Positions 34,142 to 42,227 of a stretch of DNA of 64,000 nt are shown here, piece by piece. The translations under genes and the position numbers were made by a program. Source of the stretch: an uncultured Prevotella sp. (GTDB lineage: Bacteria; Bacteroidota; Bacteroidia; Bacteroidales; Bacteroidaceae); NCBI GenBank assembly GCA_944319935.1, contig CALUFM010000002.1, positions 124,001 to 188,000 on the forward strand, in the 5' to 3' direction. The notes under the pieces are model-generated. The model was not told the origin of the DNA. It searched no databases and saw only the letters and a program-made list of their open reading frames with translations. The first letter of the stretch is position 1. Every line of letters begins with the position of its first letter.

Positions 34142-35695
34142 TTACATAGGAATGTTGCCGTGTTTCTTGGCGGGCAGTCCGTCACGTTTTGTGGCCAACT
34201 GTGCCAGTGCGCGGCAAATGCGGAAGCGGGTGTTGCGCGGCTCTATGACGTCGTCGATGTAGCCGTATTTTGCCGCCTGGTAGGGGTTGGCGAACATGTC
34301 GGTGTATTCCTCTTCTTTTTCTGCCAAGAAAGCCTTGGGGTCTTCGTGTTCCTTGGCCTCTTTCGCGCAAAGTACGGCAACGGCTCCGCTGGCACCCATG
34401 ACTGCGATTTCAGCCGAAGGCCATGCGTAGTTGATGTCTGTGCGCAACTGCTTGCAGCCCATGACGATGTGGCTTCCTCCGTAGCTCTTGCGCAGCGTAA
34501 CGGTGATTTTTGGAACAGTGGCTTCGCCGTAAGCGTAGAGCAACTGCGCTCCGTGCAGGATGACTGCGTTGTATTCCTGGCCTGTGCCCGGCAGGAATCC
34601 CGGTACGTCAACGAGGCTGACGATTGGGATGTTGAAAGCGTCGCAGAAGCGTACGAAGCGTGCGCCCTTGCGGCTTGCGTTTACATCAAGCACTCCGGCG
34701 TAGCATGACGGCTGGTTAGCCACGATGCCGACGCTCTGTCCGTTGAAGCGTGCGAAGCCGATGATGATGTTCTTTGCGAACTTGGGCTGCACTTCGAAGA
34801 ACTCGCCGTTGTCGGTGATTGCTCCGATGACCTTGTACATGTCGTACGCCTTGTTGGGGTCTTCGGGGATGATTTCGTTCAGAGAGTCTTCCATCCTGTT
34901 GATGGGGTCGGTGCATTCCTTGCGTGGAGCCTCTTCCATGTTGTTTGACGGGATGTAGCTGAGCAGCGTCTTAATCATCTCCATGGCTTCTTCCTCTGTA
35001 GCAGCGGTGAAGTGTGTCACGCCGCTCTTTGTTGAGTGGACGCTTGCTCCTCCCAGGTGTTCCTGGTCGATGTCTTCTCCAGTTACGGTCTTTACGACCT
35101 TCGGACCTGTGAGGAACATGTAAGAAGTGTTCTCCATCATCAGGGTGAAGTCAGTCAAGGCAGGTGAGTAGACAGCACCTCCGGCGCACGGGCCGAATAT
35201 GCCGCTGATTTGGGGTATTACGCCAGATGCGAGGATATTGCGTTCAAAGATTTCAGCAAATCCTGACAATGCGCAGATGCCCTCTTGGATACGTGCGCCG
35301 CCAGAGTCGTTGATGCCGATTACGGGCGCGCCCATCTTCATGGCCATGTCCATCACCTTGCATATTTTCTGTGCCATGGTTTCAGACAGTGAACCGCCGT
35401 TAACGGTGAAGTCTTGTGCGAAAATATATACTAATCTGCCGTCGATTGTGCCGCATCCAGCCACTACGCCGTCGCCCAGGTATTGCTTTTTCTCCATTCC
35501 GAAGTTTGTGCAACGGTGCAGCTTGAACATGTCGAACTCCTCGAAACTGCCTTCGTCAAGAAGCATGTCTATGCGTTCGCGTGCGGTGTATTTGCCGCGT
35601 GCATGTTGTTTTTCGATAGCTTTTTCGCCACCGCCGAGACGAGCTTGCTCGCGTTTGGCGATCAGCTCCTTGATTTTTTCAACTTGTTTGCTCAT
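34142..35695 (-). CDS. mmdA: Acyl-CoA carboxyltransferase (methylmalonyl-CoA decarboxylase alpha / propionyl-CoA carboxylase beta type)
   Basis: A 517-residue carboxyltransferase that moves CO2 between (S)-methylmalonyl-CoA and biotin. Two crotonase-fold halves are clear. The N-terminal half has ARGKYTARERIDMLLDEGSF, GSLSETMAQKICKVMDMA and NDSGGARIQEG. The oxyanion-hole glycines are in FGPCAGGAVYSPALTDF, and the C-terminal half has LVDVPGFLPGTGQEYNAVI, TVTLRKSYGGSHIVMG and WPSAEIAVMGASGAV. Length is standard. The neighbours (epimerase upstream, small protein and biotin carrier downstream) indicate methylmalonyl-CoA as the substrate in the succinate-propionate route. Direction and ion coupling depend on the absent beta subunit. 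Confidence 0.93.
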   Translation of the reverse strand: MSKQVEKIKELIAKREQARLGGGEKAIEKQHARGKYTARERIDMLLDEGSFEEFDMFKLHRCTNFGMEKKQYLGDGVVAGCGTIDGRLVYIFAQDFTVNGGSLSETMAQKICKVMDMAMKMGAPVIGINDSGGARIQEGICALSGFAEIFERNILASGVIPQISGIFGPCAGGAVYSPALTDFTLMMENTSYMFLTGPKVVKTVTGEDIDQEHLGGASVHSTKSGVTHFTAATEEEAMEMIKTLLSYIPSNNMEEAPRKECTDPINRMEDSLNEIIPEDPNKAYDMYKVIGAITDNGEFFEVQPKFAKNIIIGFARFNGQSVGIVANQPSCYAGVLDVNASRKGARFVRFCDAFNIPIVSLVDVPGFLPGTGQEYNAVILHGAQLLYAYGEATVPKITVTLRKSYGGSHIVMGCKQLRTDINYAWPSAEIAVMGASGAVAVLCAKEAKEHEDPKAFLAEKEEEYTDMFANPYQAAKYGYIDDVIEPRNTRFRICRALAQLATKRDGLPAKKHGNIPM

Positions 35696-35720
35696 GTTTG
35701 TTATATTGGTTTATCTGTTT

Positions 35721-36125
35721 TTATTGTTCGCACAGTTCTGTAAGAACTCCGCATGTTGATTTCGGATGCAGGAAAGCGATGTTCAGGTTTTCCGCGCCTT
35801 TTCTGGGAGCCTTGTCTATCAGCCTTACGCCTTTGCCGTCACATTCGGCCAATGCGTTGCTTACTCCGTCTTCTATGCAGAAGGCCACATGGTGTACGCC
35901 ATGGTTGCCTTTGTCGAGCCATTTCTGGATTGTGCTTTCGGGAGAAGTCGGCTCAAGCAGCTCGAGTTTCACCTCACCGCATTTCAGGAAAGCCGTTTTC
36001 ACTTTCTGGTCAGCCACTTCTTCCACGGCATAGCATTTCAGACCCAAGACATTCTCAAAATAAGGTAGAGCCTCTTCGATGCTTGGCACGGCTATACCCA
36101 AATGTTCGATACGTGATATTTTCAT
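35721..36125 (-). CDS. mce: Methylmalonyl-CoA epimerase
   Basis: A 134-residue vicinal-oxygen-chelate protein that interconverts (R)- and (S)-methylmalonyl-CoA. Metal ligands are seen at His8 (RIEHLGIAV), His78/79 (NHGVHHVAF) and Glu130 (VLTELCEQ), and the glutamate-rich half LELLEPTSPESTIQKWL is the family signature. It is the first gene of the operon, 25 bases ahead of mmdA, with a consensus promoter upstream. It provides the isomer used by the next enzyme. Confidence 0.95.
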   Translation of the reverse strand: MKISRIEHLGIAVPSIEEALPYFENVLGLKCYAVEEVADQKVKTAFLKCGEVKLELLEPTSPESTIQKWLDKGNHGVHHVAFCIEDGVSNALAECDGKGVRLIDKAPRKGAENLNIAFLHPKSTCGVLTELCEQ

Positions 36126-36150
36126 ATTATTATATTTTTAAAGATGAGTG

Positions 36151-36181
36151 CAAATATACGCATATTTATTTAATGCGCAAA
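36151..36181 (-). promoter_or_regulatory. Promoter of the mce-mmdA operon
   Basis: On the minus strand: TTTG (36178-36181), 19 bases, TATATTTG (36151-36158), an exact consensus match 25 bases before the start codon. Confidence 0.8.
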
Positions 36182-36226
36182 TGTTTTTCAGTTTTTTTGA
36201 CTGTAAGATGCCGTTGGTTGCCTTCC

Positions 36227-36285
36227 AAAATGCGGCCTTTCATCAAGTAAAATGCGGCCTTTCGGGTGATGAAAGGCCGCATTTT
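36227..36285 (-). terminator. Terminator with two alternative stems after the TrmH-type gene
   Basis: The right arm (36267-36285) is the exact complement of AAAATGCGGCCTTTCATCA at 36227-36245. It also complements 13 of 15 bases or more of a second copy of AAAATGCGGCCTTTC at 36249-36263. The two stems exclude each other. The site lies 93 bases after the minus-strand stop codon and has T-rich flanks on both strands. Confidence 0.75.
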
Positions 36286-36377
36286 TGTAACACGTTGATT
36301 ATTAAGTTGTTGCACAGTGTGTGGAAGGCCGTGCTTCCGTATGCCGTCCGATGTTGTCCGGCTGTAGTCCGTGCGGG

Positions 36378-37136
36378 TCAATACAGCTCGTTGCGCCGTT
36401 TGAATTCTGCGCATGTGACGGCTGTCGCTATTGCCACATTCAGGCTGTCGATGCCGCTTGACGGGTTGTATGACGGGATTAGGAGCGTATGCTTGACTTG
36501 CGCCATCACTTCCGGTGAGACTCCGTTGCCTTCATTGCCCATCACAATCAGGCCGTTTGGTGACAGTTTTTGGCTGTATATGTTCTTGCCGTTGAGGGCT
36601 GTGGCGTATGTCGGGACGCCTTCTGGAAGGTTGCCGATAAGTTCGGCGAGGTCGGTATACGTCAGGTTTACGCGCGCGATGCTTCCCATTGACGCTTGGA
36701 TTACCTTTGGACTGAAAGCGTCAACCGTGTCATTGCTGCAGAATATAGTAGAGATGCCGAACCAGTCGGCTATTCGTATTATTGTGCCGAGGTTGCCCGG
36801 GTCTTGTATCCTGTCAAGGGCGAGACACAGGCTGTCAGAACATGCATCGGGGCTGATTTGTCGCCGGGGGATGTTGAAAACGGCCATGACCTGTTGGGGG
36901 TGTTGCAGGAAGCTGGCCTTGCGCAGCTCGTCTTCAGTGACAGTGGCGTCGGCTGTTCTCGGCGTTATGTGGTTCTGCTGGTACCATTCTTCTGTAGCTA
37001 TAAGCGTAACAGGCTCGTATGCCGCCATGATGTCGGCCACTACTTTCGGTCCCTCGGCCACGAACATGCCGTGGCGTTCACGGTTCTTCCTCATTTCAAG
37101 TGACCGTATGTGCTTGATTTGATTTTTGCTTATCAT
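36378..37136 (-). CDS. RNA 2'-O-ribose methyltransferase, TrmH/SpoU family
   Basis: A 252-residue SPOUT-class methyltransferase. An N-terminal substrate-binding domain (MISKNQIKHIRSLEMRKNRE, then FVAEGPKVVADIM) is followed by the knotted SAM domain with motif 1 LALDRIQDPGNLGTIIRIAD, motif 2 LIVMGNEGNGVSPEV and motif 3 LLIPSYNPSSGIDSLNVAIA. These are the three SpoU signatures, so it methylates a ribose in rRNA or tRNA; the exact position is not readable. The start at 37136 is preferred to 37163. It is divergent from tamL across 72 bases. Confidence 0.9.
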   Translation of the reverse strand: MISKNQIKHIRSLEMRKNRERHGMFVAEGPKVVADIMAAYEPVTLIATEEWYQQNHITPRTADATVTEDELRKASFLQHPQQVMAVFNIPRRQISPDACSDSLCLALDRIQDPGNLGTIIRIADWFGISTIFCSNDTVDAFSPKVIQASMGSIARVNLTYTDLAELIGNLPEGVPTYATALNGKNIYSQKLSPNGLIVMGNEGNGVSPEVMAQVKHTLLIPSYNPSSGIDSLNVAIATAVTCAEFKRRNELY

Positions 37137-37160
37137 GATGTTTTTCCACTTGTATGCTGG

Positions 37161-37168
37161 CAAAACTA
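37161..37168 (-). promoter_or_regulatory. Promoter -7 element for the TrmH-type gene
   Basis: TAGTTTTG on the minus strand, 24 bases before the start codon. No exact -33 box. Confidence 0.45.
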
Positions 37169-37180
37169 CTAAAATTTTGT

Positions 37181-37188
37181 TACTTTTG
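37181..37188 (+). promoter_or_regulatory. Promoter -7 element for tamL
   Basis: TACTTTTG, 20 bases before the GTG start codon. It is back to back with the TrmH-type gene promoter. Confidence 0.5.
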
Positions 37189-37208
37189 CAAGCACAAAAG
37201 ATTATTAA

Positions 37209-39428
37209 GTGGCAAAACGGCTATCAAATAACATATTCCTGTTCTTGTTGGCGGCGGTGGTGACTTGCGGCTGTTCAACGTCAAAGTTTGTGCCTGAAGG
37301 CTGCTGGCTTTTGGATGACATAGCCGTAAAGTCGGACATAGAAGAGCTTGACGGCGGCGATTTCGAGCCGTATGTCAGGCAAAAAGGCAATTCCAAGTGG
37401 TTCTCCTTGTTCAAGATTCCTTTGGGAACTTACTCTTTGGCTGGGCGTGACACAACGAAATGGATAAACCGCAAGTTGCGTGACATAGGCGAGATGCCTG
37501 TGCTTTTTGACTCGGTTCAGGCTCAGCAGTCGTGCGCTGACCTTGCCGAAGTCATGCATGGTATGGGCTATGTCAGGGGGACTGCCGACTATGAGCTGAA
37601 GTTCGGCAAGGGTAAGAAAGTGGATGTGACGTATCGGCTGCATCCCGGACCGCGTTATCGTGTGGGCAGCCTCGTTTATGACATACAAGACCCAGGAGTG
37701 CGTTCTTTGTTGAAAGAGGTTGGCAAGCCCGCCTCGGGACTTTCAACGGGGAGGTTTTTCTCTGTTGGCGAGCTGGACAATGAGCGTAAGCGCATCACCG
37801 ACATCCTGAACAACAACGGGTATTATTATTTCCATAAAGATTTCATCTTGTTTTCCGCCGATACGGCAAGGGGAAGCACAGACATCGACCTGACGCTGCA
37901 CTTGCGCAAATACCGCGGCAGCAGTGACGCAGACGAAACGGAACACCAACGGTACAAGATAGGCAATGTGGCTTATCACGCAAGCGGGGATACGGACAGG
38001 ATACCTCTGCGCAAGTCAGTCCTTGAAGAGAACACGCTGATAGAGCCAGGCAAGTGGTTCAATGCCGAAAACTTGCAGAAGACTTACAACAGGTTCGGGC
38101 GTTTGCAAATCGTCAAATACACAAACATAAAGTTCACTGAAAGGCCTGACAGCAACGTGCTTGACTGTGACATTGGGATAAGCTCAAACAAGATAAACAG
38201 CATCAGTTTCCAGCCGGAAGGCACGAATACCGCGGGCGACTTGGGGGCTGCGGCATCGTTGACGTATGAAAACCGCAATGTGTTTCGCGGGGCTGAGCGG
38301 TTCAGCGTGAAGCTGAGGGGCGCGTTTGAGGCGATAACGGGACTGGAAGGTTATCAGAACCAAGACTACGAGGAATACAGCTTGGAGTCAAGGCTTGTGT
38401 TTCCGCGTTTGCTGGTTCCGTTCCTTTCAAAGGATTTCAGGCGCAGGTCAACGGCCGTTTCCGAATTGTCGGTAAGTTACAACATGCAAAACCGTCCGGA
38501 ATTCCACCGCCGCGTGTTTACCGCCGCGTGGCGTTACCGATGGAACGACGTGTCGGGAAAGAGAAGTTACAAGCTTGACTTGCTTGACCTTAATTATATA
38601 TACATGCCTTGGATTTCAGCCACATTCAAGGAAGAATATCTTGACGACGTAAGCAACCGCAACTCAATATTGCGTTACAACTATGAAGACATGTTCATAA
38701 CCAAGCTGGGATTCGGGATGACTTATAACAATGGCGTTGATGCATTCAAGATGAATGTTGAAACTTCAGGCAACGTGTTGAGCGGCTTTTCACGCCTGTT
38801 GGGCGGCAAGCGCAACGGTGACGGCCAATACACTTTGTTTAAGATTGCCTTTGCGCAATATGTCAAAGGCGACTTCGATTATACTCACATGTTCCGCATA
38901 GACCGTAACAACAGTCTTGTGTTCCATTGCGGTTTGGGCGTAGCTTACCCTTACGGCAACAGCAAGATACTGCCTTTCGAGAAGCGTTATTTCTCAGGCG
39001 GAGCCAATTCCGTGAGAGGGTGGAGTGTCAGGGGGCTTGGCCCTGGTAAGTTCAAAGGGTCTGACGGCACAATTGATTTTATCAATCAGACCGGTGACCT
39101 GAAGCTTGACCTTAATTTGGAGCTACGCTCATTCTTGTTTTGGAAGATATACGGGGCTGTGTTTGTTGACGCCGGCAACATCTGGACGTTGCGCGCATAC
39201 GACGAACAACCTGGCGGCCAGTTCAAGTTGGACGAGTTTTACAAGCAGATTGCAGTTGCCTATGGCCTTGGGATAAGGTTCAATTTTGATTTCTTCATAC
39301 TCAGGTTCGATTTTGGCATGAAAGCAATCAACCCTGCGTACGATTCAGCAAAGCAGCATTATGCTATATTTCATCCCGACTTCAGTCGTGACTTTGCTTT
39401 TCACTTTGCAGTGGGGCTTCCATTTTAA
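37209..39428 (+). CDS. tamL: Outer-membrane assembly protein TamL (BamA/TamA superfamily lipoprotein)
   Basis: A 739-residue Omp85-superfamily protein. A short signal segment ends in VVTCGCSTSKFVPEG, matching the lipoprotein TamL of Bacteroidetes. About three POTRA-like modules follow (residues 30-330), then a 16-stranded barrel. The conserved loop 6 motif is GGANSVRGWSVRGLGPG, and the C-terminal strand ends in Phe (FAVGLPF). It starts with GTG at 37209; no ATG is placed to give the signal peptide. TamL is thought to pair with TamB, here encoded at 42-46.7 kb, to span the periplasm and help outer-membrane biogenesis. The gene's 3' end overlaps a convergent lipoprotein gene by 47 bases. Confidence 0.88.
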   Translation: MAKRLSNNIFLFLLAAVVTCGCSTSKFVPEGCWLLDDIAVKSDIEELDGGDFEPYVRQKGNSKWFSLFKIPLGTYSLAGRDTTKWINRKLRDIGEMPVLFDSVQAQQSCADLAEVMHGMGYVRGTADYELKFGKGKKVDVTYRLHPGPRYRVGSLVYDIQDPGVRSLLKEVGKPASGLSTGRFFSVGELDNERKRITDILNNNGYYYFHKDFILFSADTARGSTDIDLTLHLRKYRGSSDADETEHQRYKIGNVAYHASGDTDRIPLRKSVLEENTLIEPGKWFNAENLQKTYNRFGRLQIVKYTNIKFTERPDSNVLDCDIGISSNKINSISFQPEGTNTAGDLGAAASLTYENRNVFRGAERFSVKLRGAFEAITGLEGYQNQDYEEYSLESRLVFPRLLVPFLSKDFRRRSTAVSELSVSYNMQNRPEFHRRVFTAAWRYRWNDVSGKRSYKLDLLDLNYIYMPWISATFKEEYLDDVSNRNSILRYNYEDMFITKLGFGMTYNNGVDAFKMNVETSGNVLSGFSRLLGGKRNGDGQYTLFKIAFAQYVKGDFDYTHMFRIDRNNSLVFHCGLGVAYPYGNSKILPFEKRYFSGGANSVRGWSVRGLGPGKFKGSDGTIDFINQTGDLKLDLNLELRSFLFWKIYGAVFVDAGNIWTLRAYDEQPGGQFKLDEFYKQIAVAYGLGIRFNFDFFILRFDFGMKAINPAYDSAKQHYAIFHPDFSRDFAFHFAVGLPF

Positions 39429-39894
39429 CTTTCCATTTGCTGTTTCTTTTTACGAGCGGGATTTTGTAAGTGGCGTGTTCCGTCATGCTTCCCGCACGTC
39501 CTAATGTGTCAATCTTGAGGAAGTTGAACACTTTGCATTCCACGTTTACGGTGGAGTCAGAGGTGAAAATTATATCTCCTGTTTCATGCCATGAACCTTC
39601 TTTCTGCGCCTTGAGTATGTCAATGTCTTCTTGCCTGATATTGCTTGCCAGGAAACTCAGCCATTTTTTTGACTCGGGTGTGCAGGTCTTTACGGTGCCG
39701 TTTAGGTCGAAATTAAAGTAATGTTCGGCAAATTCATCTACGGTTTCAGTTATTTCTTCCAAGGCCTGGTCTTCATTGTTTTTGCTGCATGATGTCAAAG
39801 ACAGCATGCTGACGATTAATGAAAATGTGAAAAACATGTTGACTGCCAATGTGATACGCTCCCGTATGGCGACTTTTTTGAACATGACATTCAT
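39382..39894 (-). CDS. Putative DUF4878-like lipoprotein
   Basis: A 170-residue secreted lipoprotein: a signal peptide ending in the lipobox LSLTSC (Cys36), then a small alpha-beta domain (EFAEHYFNFDLNGTVKTCTP, VNVECKVFNFL, HATYKIPLVKRNSKWKVKM). The pattern of a helix followed by twisted strands ending in W-K-V resembles NTF2-like DUF4878 proteins, so this assignment is tentative. An in-frame Met at 39885 is an alternative start that shortens the N-terminus by three residues. The 3' end overlaps the tamL 3' end by 47 bases in the opposite direction. A -7 promoter lies just upstream. Confidence 0.7.
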   Translation of the reverse strand: MNVMFKKVAIRERITLAVNMFFTFSLIVSMLSLTSCSKNNEDQALEEITETVDEFAEHYFNFDLNGTVKTCTPESKKWLSFLASNIRQEDIDILKAQKEGSWHETGDIIFTSDSTVNVECKVFNFLKIDTLGRAGSMTEHATYKIPLVKRNSKWKVKMEAPLQSEKQSHD

Positions 39895-39919
39895 GGTTTT
39901 ACAATATTAAAATTTTCTA

Positions 39920-39927
39920 CAAAGGTA
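39920..39927 (-). promoter_or_regulatory. Promoter -7 element for the DUF4878-like gene
   Basis: TACCTTTG on the minus strand, 25 bases before the start codon. No exact -33 box. Confidence 0.5.
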
Positions 39928-39936
39928 TTAATTTTT

Positions 39937-39967
39937 TTTGTCCCGTGCTTATTTTGTTATACTTTTG
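39937..39967 (+). promoter_or_regulatory. Promoter of the MBL-fold hydrolase gene
   Basis: TTTG (39937-39940), 19 bases, TACTTTTG (39960-39967), an exact consensus match 20 bases before the start codon. Confidence 0.8.
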
Positions 39968-39987
39968 CAGCCAAAAAGTATAATAAA

Positions 39988-40794
39988 ATGCTGAAATTCA
40001 TGTCTTTCGGCAGCGGAAGTTGCGGGAATTGTTATTATATAGGCTATGACGGGTTTGGAATTTTGATAGATGCGGGTATAGGCATAAGAAAACTGAAAAA
40101 GTATTTCAGCGATTACGGTCTCAGTCTTAATGACATAAAATGCGTTCTTGTAACGCATGACCATGCAGACCATGTCAAGACTGTTGGCATGGTGAGCAAG
40201 ATGTTGAATGTTCCCGTATACGCCACGGCGAAAGTACATGAAGGTATTGGGAAGAATTATTGCGTAAAGAAGAAGATTGACATAGCCAATGTGCGTAATA
40301 TATGTCAAGGGGAAGACTTCGTTTTGGGTGATTTCATAGTGTCAGCATTCCATATTCCTCATGACAGTTTGGATAATGTTGGTTTTGAAATAAAATATGG
40401 CGGACTGGTGTTCTGCCTCATGACAGACATTGGGCATGTCACAGAGGACTTGGGGAGCAAAATCGCGGAAGCGGATTATTTGGTGATAGAGGCCAATTAT
40501 GACGAAGAGATGCTGTGGACGGGAGTCTATCCTGATTATTTGAAGAAACGTGTGTCAGGCGGAACCGGTCATTTGTCGAACAAGCAGTGTGCCGACGCGA
40601 TACTCAATAACGCCACTGACAAATTACGCCACGTGTGGTTATGCCACTTGAGCCAAGAGAACAATCACCCTGAATTGGCTCGCAAGACAGTTGAATTAGG
40701 ACTGAAAGACGCTGTACGTTTTGACGCGGAAAAGTTGTGTGTGGACGTGTTGCGGCGGAATGCCCCGAGTGAGATTTTTGAAATAACCGTTTAA
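39988..40794 (+). CDS. MBL-fold metallohydrolase, YycJ/WalJ-like
   Basis: A 268-residue metallo-beta-lactamase-fold hydrolase. The opening LKFMSFGSGSCGNCYYIGYD and the metal motif VTHDHADHV (residues 56-62) are typical of the YycJ/WalJ group, predicted to be nucleases acting on DNA in cell-wall or replication contexts. Further ligands are in AFHIPHDS, LMTDIGH and CHLSQENNHPE. It is separated from the DUF4923 gene by 11 bases and has its own consensus promoter, so the two form an operon. Confidence 0.85.
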   Translation: MLKFMSFGSGSCGNCYYIGYDGFGILIDAGIGIRKLKKYFSDYGLSLNDIKCVLVTHDHADHVKTVGMVSKMLNVPVYATAKVHEGIGKNYCVKKKIDIANVRNICQGEDFVLGDFIVSAFHIPHDSLDNVGFEIKYGGLVFCLMTDIGHVTEDLGSKIAEADYLVIEANYDEEMLWTGVYPDYLKKRVSGGTGHLSNKQCADAILNNATDKLRHVWLCHLSQENNHPELARKTVELGLKDAVRFDAEKLCVDVLRRNAPSEIFEITV

Positions 40795-40805
40795 ATATCA
40801 TAATT

Positions 40806-41477
40806 ATGAAAAGGTTTTTAGTAAAAGGAATGTTGCTGTGTATGGCAATGTTCACAGGCGCGCAGGCTGACGCCCAGATAAACCTGGGAAACATCTTGAA
40901 AAACGTGGTGTCAGGTTCAAAAGAAAAAACAGAAAAAGAAAATTCCGCAAGCACAGAAAAGTCAGGGGGACTGTTGTCAACACTTTCCAACATCTTTTCT
41001 GGTGACAAGGTCGCAACAAAAGACAAGATAATAGGTACATGGGTTTATGAAGGGCCGGCTGTTGTTTTGTCAAGTGACAACACCTTGAAGAATTTGGGTG
41101 GAAAGCTTGCGGCATCAACAGTTGAAGACAAGTTGAGAACCAAACTTGAAGGCTTGGGCTTGAAGAAAGGATGTGTTACAATGACATTTGACGAGTCAGG
41201 TAACTTCACTCAGGCCATTATGGGTAAGAACTTGAAGGGTACGTATACGGTGGAAGACAAGAACATCGTGTTGAAATATGGTGGCAAGGTGTCTCAAATA
41301 GTAGGCACAACGCAGCTTGACGGCAACAATCTGCTTATAGTCATGGATGCTTCAAAATTGCTGCAATATGTAAACGTACTTGGTGACATATCACAAAACT
41401 CAACATTGAAGACCGCCACATCATTGCTTGGCAGTATGGATGGTCTTGAATGCGGATTGAAGCTCGTCAAGGAATAG
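40806..41477 (+). CDS. DUF4923 family secreted protein
   Basis: A 223-residue secreted protein of the DUF4923 type found in Bacteroidales. A signal peptide (MKRFLVKGMLLCMAMFTGAQA) is followed by a Lys/Ser/Glu-rich linker of about 40 residues. A beta-rich domain then opens KIIGTWVYEGPAVVLSSDN, a lipocalin-like IxGTW turn, and runs on through TMTFDESGNFTQ and KGTYTVEDKNIVLKYGGK. No catalytic residues are evident. The IxGTW pattern and extended strands suggest a small beta-barrel that binds a ligand, which is inference. It is the second gene after the MBL hydrolase and has no clear terminator before rpsP. Confidence 0.8.
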   Translation: MKRFLVKGMLLCMAMFTGAQADAQINLGNILKNVVSGSKEKTEKENSASTEKSGGLLSTLSNIFSGDKVATKDKIIGTWVYEGPAVVLSSDNTLKNLGGKLAASTVEDKLRTKLEGLGLKKGCVTMTFDESGNFTQAIMGKNLKGTYTVEDKNIVLKYGGKVSQIVGTTQLDGNNLLIVMDASKLLQYVNVLGDISQNSTLKTATSLLGSMDGLECGLKLVKE

Positions 41478-41546
41478 TAGGGCGAAAAAAGAGTTAAAAA
41501 GCAGACGAAAATAGCAGGAGAACGTCGTTTTCTCATTTTAAAGCAT

Positions 41547-41554
41547 TAACTTTG
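41547..41554 (+). promoter_or_regulatory. Promoter -7 element for rpsP
   Basis: TAACTTTG, 53 bases before the start codon. The -33 box is not exact. Confidence 0.5.
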
Positions 41555-41607
41555 CAGCCGCTGTCACGAGTTGGCAGCATAAGTCAAACATAATTAACAA
41601 ATAACAA

Positions 41608-42147
41608 ATGGCAACAAAAATCAGATTGCAGCGAGGCGGCCGTAAGGGATATGCCTTTTACAGCATTGTCATCGCTGATGTAAGGGCACCACGTGATGGT
41701 AAATTTACAGAGAAAATCGGTACTTACAATCCTAACACCAACCCTGCTACGGTAGACTTGAACTTCGACCGTGCGCTTTACTGGGTGGAAACGGGCGCAC
41801 AGCCTACTGACACGGTGCGTACGATTCTCAAGCGTGAGGGTGTTTACCTTATGAAGCATCTCCGTGGCGGTGTAAAGAAAGGAGCTTTCGATGAAGCTGC
41901 CGCTCAGGCTAAGTTTGACGCTTGGAAGTCAAATAAGGAGAAAGGCTTGGAGCAAATTCGTGAGAACGAAGTGAAGAGCAAGAAAGAGGCTTACGCCAAG
42001 AACCTTGATGCTGAGAAGAAGACAAATGAAGCTATCGCAAAGAAAGTAGCCGACAAGAAGGCTGCAATTGCTGCGGAGAAAGCTGCTGCTGAGGCTGCAG
42101 AAACTTCAAGCGAAGCACCTGCTGAGGAAACACCTGCAGAAGCTTAA
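41608..42147 (+). CDS. rpsP: 30S ribosomal protein S16
   Basis: A 179-residue S16. The first ~85 residues are the core ([58 protein letters not shown]), which stabilises 16S rRNA in the small subunit. The rest is a long extension rich in Ala, Lys and Glu, ending EETPAEA, probably a helix and disordered tail. S16 is about 80-90 residues in most bacteria, so this is about twice the usual length; the same extension is common in Bacteroidetes. It is not in the rpsP-rimM-trmD-rplS operon: the next gene, tamB, is convergent. Confidence 0.96.
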   Translation: MATKIRLQRGGRKGYAFYSIVIADVRAPRDGKFTEKIGTYNPNTNPATVDLNFDRALYWVETGAQPTDTVRTILKREGVYLMKHLRGGVKKGAFDEAAAQAKFDAWKSNKEKGLEQIRENEVKSKKEAYAKNLDAEKKTNEAIAKKVADKKAAIAAEKAAAEAAETSSEAPAEETPAEA

Positions 42148-42170
42148 TAGATTTTTCGATGTAACGAGAA

Positions 42171-42212
42171 AAGGCAAGGATGGAGAATATTCCAATTCTT
42201 GCCTTCTTTTTT
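42171..42212 (+). terminator. Intrinsic terminator of rpsP
   Basis: Stem AAGGCAAGGA (42171-42180) with 42196-42205, one wobble, plus an inner GGA/TCC stem. It is followed by CTTTTTT. Confidence 0.88.
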
Positions 42213-42227
42213 AGTGGATGTTCCCAG

